From the NCBI GenBank assembly GCA_964575675.1, contig CAZNRY010000102.1:1-14402 (forward strand): a stretch of DNA of 14,402 nucleotides. Reading direction: 5' to 3'. The first letter of the stretch is position 1. Every line of letters starts with the position of its first letter. Origin of the DNA: CAZNRY01 sp964575675 (lineage in GTDB: Bacteria > Eisenbacteria > RBG-16-71-46 > CAIMUX01 > VGJL01). Below, piece by piece: positions 13,938 through 14,402 of the stretch. Below the pieces are notes generated by a model, which was given only the letters and a program-made list of their open reading frames with translations, was not told the origin of the DNA and did not search any database. Both the position numbers and the translations under genes were made by a program.

Positions 13938-14402
13938 TCAGGCGGGCGCGCGACGGACGAGTTCGGCCAACACGAGCGCATCGGTCGGGAAGGCGAGAGG
14001 GACCGCGGGTTCGCCGGGACGGACGAAGGTCAGGGCGTCGGCGTCATCGCCGGGCCTGATCGTTCCGCCGACCGGCCGGGCGTGAAACCAGATCCCCACG
14101 CTCTGCATGTCCGGGTCGTGGAAGTTCGAGTGGACGGCGAAGACCGATCCGGGCTCGATCGAAAGCCCGGTCTCCTCCGCGGCCTCGCGGCGGATCGCCT
14201 CCCGCGCATCCTCATCGAACTCAACGTAGCCGCAGGGGAAGCAGTAGGTCCCCTTGTAGGTGGCGGCGCGCCGCACCATCAGGACGCGTGAGGCGGCCGG
14301 GTCTGCCGGCAGGCAGGTCGCGGCGAGGATGGCATCGGGACCCAGGAGCTGCGCGACCTCGCGCTCGAAGATGATCGCGGCCACGCCGACCACGGGGTTC
14401 CG
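13938..14402 (-). CDS. Nudix hydrolase, 5' end beyond the window
   Basis: A Nudix-family hydrolase cleaving a nucleoside-diphosphate-linked substrate with Mg2+. The canonical box fits exactly over residues 58-80 of the visible 154: Gly58, five residues, Glu64, seven residues, Arg72-Glu73, Glu76-Glu77, and Gly79-Leu80. It is preceded by VLMVRRAATYKGTYCFPCG. The reading frame stays open to the window edge. The first visible residues, RNPVVGVAAI, match an internal position in relatives, where an N-terminal zinc-ribbon or lid segment precedes NP. The GTG at 14393 is therefore probably not the start and the gene continues outside. It ends in TGA, 188 bases before pfk on the same strand. Substrate (ADP-ribose, NADH or other) cannot be told. 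Confidence 0.88.
   Translation of the reverse strand, partial: RNPVVGVAAIIFEREVAQLLGPDAILAATCLPADPAASRVLMVRRAATYKGTYCFPCGYVEFDEDAREAIRREAAEETGLSIEPGSVFAVHSNFHDPDMQSVGIWFHARPVGGTIRPGDDADALTFVRPGEPAVPLAFPTDALVLAELVRRAPA

Overview
The window is GC-rich, densely coded bacterial chromosome. It holds eight recognisable protein genes and no RNA genes, insertion sequences or CRISPR arrays. One gene carries a C-terminal FlgD/type IX-secretion-like sorting domain and a secreted thioredoxin-fold head. Together with the MetF subtype and a TMTC-like TPR membrane protein, this suggests a high-GC member of the FCB-related lineages, such as Candidatus Eisenbacteria or a similar environmental genome. That placement is inference from gene style, not from a marker gene.

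Left block (148-6695, minus strand): a TMTC-like membrane protein with TPR repeats, then metF (methylenetetrahydrofolate reductase), then metH (cobalamin-dependent methionine synthase). The spacings are 24 nt and a 4-nt ATGA overlap, so this is probably one transcript. MetF makes the 5-methyl-tetrahydrofolate that MetH uses to methylate homocysteine.

Centre (6696-10894, plus strand): the most interesting locus. A gene starting at 6901, with a clear promoter and Shine-Dalgarno, is interrupted after 40 codons by an in-frame UGA at 7021-7023. The same frame continues to 8970. The UGA falls exactly where the first cysteine of a thioredoxin-type CxxC motif is expected (W-UGA-T-Y-C). It is followed 19 nt later by the GG-starting loop of a perfect 8-bp hairpin, the form of a bacterial SECIS element. 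I read 6901-8970 as one 689-residue secreted selenoprotein with selenocysteine at position 41. Conventional gene calling would split it into a 40-residue peptide and a headless 627-residue protein. Just downstream lies a solitary N6-adenine DNA methyltransferase, which overlaps the next, convergent gene by 12 nt.

Right block (10883-13749, minus strand): a pyrophosphate-type phosphofructokinase, a Crp/Fnr-family regulator and a YwiC-like membrane protein. The last two overlap by GTGA. The regulator lacks the cysteine cluster of oxygen-sensing FNR and the usual cAMP-contacting arginine, but keeps the FNR-type DNA-recognition residues. A Nudix hydrolase truncated by the window edge closes the region (13938-14402).

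No stretch longer than 300 bases lacks a gene. The largest gaps are 6696-6900 (divergent promoter region), 13750-13937 (pfk leader with a hairpin) and 1-147 (nothing convincing beyond a short tandem repeat).
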